DNA of 64,000 nucleotides from Candidatus Babelota bacterium (GTDB lineage Bacteria; Babelota; Babeliae; Babelales; Vermiphilaceae), in assembly GCA_029262615.1 (NCBI GenBank), contig JAJCZD010000005.1, forward strand, positions 124,001 to 188,000. Reading direction: 5' to 3'. How positions within the stretch are numbered: position 1 is the first letter of the stretch; every line of letters begins with the position of its first letter. Position numbers and translations under genes: made by a program. This document shows, one piece after another, positions 63,812-64,000 of the stretch. Below the pieces are notes generated by a model. That model had not been told where the DNA came from. It searched no databases and was given only the letters and a program-made list of their open reading frames with translations.

Positions 63812-63998
63812 ATTTATTTTCTAAGATCCATTGCAATAATATTGTGCGATAAAACGCTAATCGCTCAATATTATTTTGGGCCAGTGCCACTGAATCTTTT
63901 TGCGCCGGAAATAACAATGCTAATCGCCATCTGCTCAAAAAATGATGCCATTGTATAAACCGCTTGTAGCGATATTCTTCTTGCTTGATAGTACTCAT
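63792..63998 (-). CDS. short protein at the window edge, possibly partial
   Basis: 68 residues from an ATG two bases inside the window end. Rich in Arg, Tyr and Trp at the start (RYKRFIQWHHFLSRWRLA) and helical later. The frame may continue upstream of the window. No family recognised. Confidence 0.4.
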   Translation of the reverse strand: MSTIKQEEYRYKRFIQWHHFLSRWRLALLFPAQKDSVALAQNNIERLAFYRTILLQWILENKYEASFA

Positions 63999-64000
63999 AA

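Noticed and set aside
1-64000. Search for mobile elements, prophage or integrase
   Set aside because: No transposase, integrase, phage gene or terminal inverted repeat pair was recognised; only fragments of a palindromic repeat.

Overview
The window looks like a slice of chromosome from a host-dependent, AT-rich Gram-negative bacterium. My best guess is Candidatus Dependentiae (TM6/Babeliales). This is an inference from gene style, not from a marker gene: ordinary housekeeping genes are interleaved with many exported ankyrin, WD40, LRR and delta-60 propeller proteins, often as tandem paralogues. A Pal-type lipoprotein and two beta-barrel-like proteins point to an outer membrane. There is one tRNA (Gly-GCC), and I see no rRNA, insertion sequence, prophage or CRISPR array.

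Layout. 0-6 kb: a gene fragment, polA, an exported Cys-containing protein and a tandem pair of membrane proteins. 6-16.5 kb: priA, LRR and delta-60 proteins, orn, a double-length ddl, a WD40 protein and a TrmH-type methylase. 16.9-19.9 kb: a tandem WD40-type family whose middle copy is decayed. 19.9-29.5 kb: valS, an ankyrin protein, ybeY, small exported proteins, an AGCS symporter, ruvA, tRNA-Gly, jag-like and mnmE. 29.5-34 kb: three ankyrin-type proteins around a GT28 glycosyltransferase. 34-44.6 kb: pal, rng, a haloperoxidase-like enzyme, a beta-barrel protein, gatB, a tandem pair of unknown exported proteins, a second beta-barrel and a variant RNase HII. 44.7-55 kb: LRR, exported GNAT, choloylglycine-hydrolase-type amidase, ogt, arfB, an FAD oxidase, cfa, sodC and msrAB. 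55-64 kb: small membrane proteins, a basic coiled-coil protein, the second delta-60 propeller, mutL, a PilM/PilN-like pair, prmC and further exported proteins.

How they fit together. Replication, repair and RNA genes (polA, priA, ruvA, mutL, rnhB, ogt, orn, rng, mnmE, trmH, ybeY, valS, gatB, prmC, arfB) form a sparse core. Between them sits a large secretome. At least a dozen exported proteins from unrelated fold classes share a Met followed by Asp/Glu/Gln, often with Pro two residues later, at the end of the signal peptide. Four of these repeat proteins also carry a short SOCS-box/F-box-like motif right after it. SodC, MsrAB and the haloperoxidase-like protein are predicted to act outside the cytoplasm, which would suit life in a phagocyte-like host.

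Main oddities: two fused Ddl modules, the second with a D-Ala-D-Lac-type Phe and a palindromic-repeat peptide; a SOCS-box-like motif on ankyrin/WD40 proteins; a decayed WD40 copy; an MsrB-like tail out of frame behind another gene; an RNase HII without its GRG motif; possible leaderless starts for polA and priA; and repeated sharing of stop codons by convergent genes.
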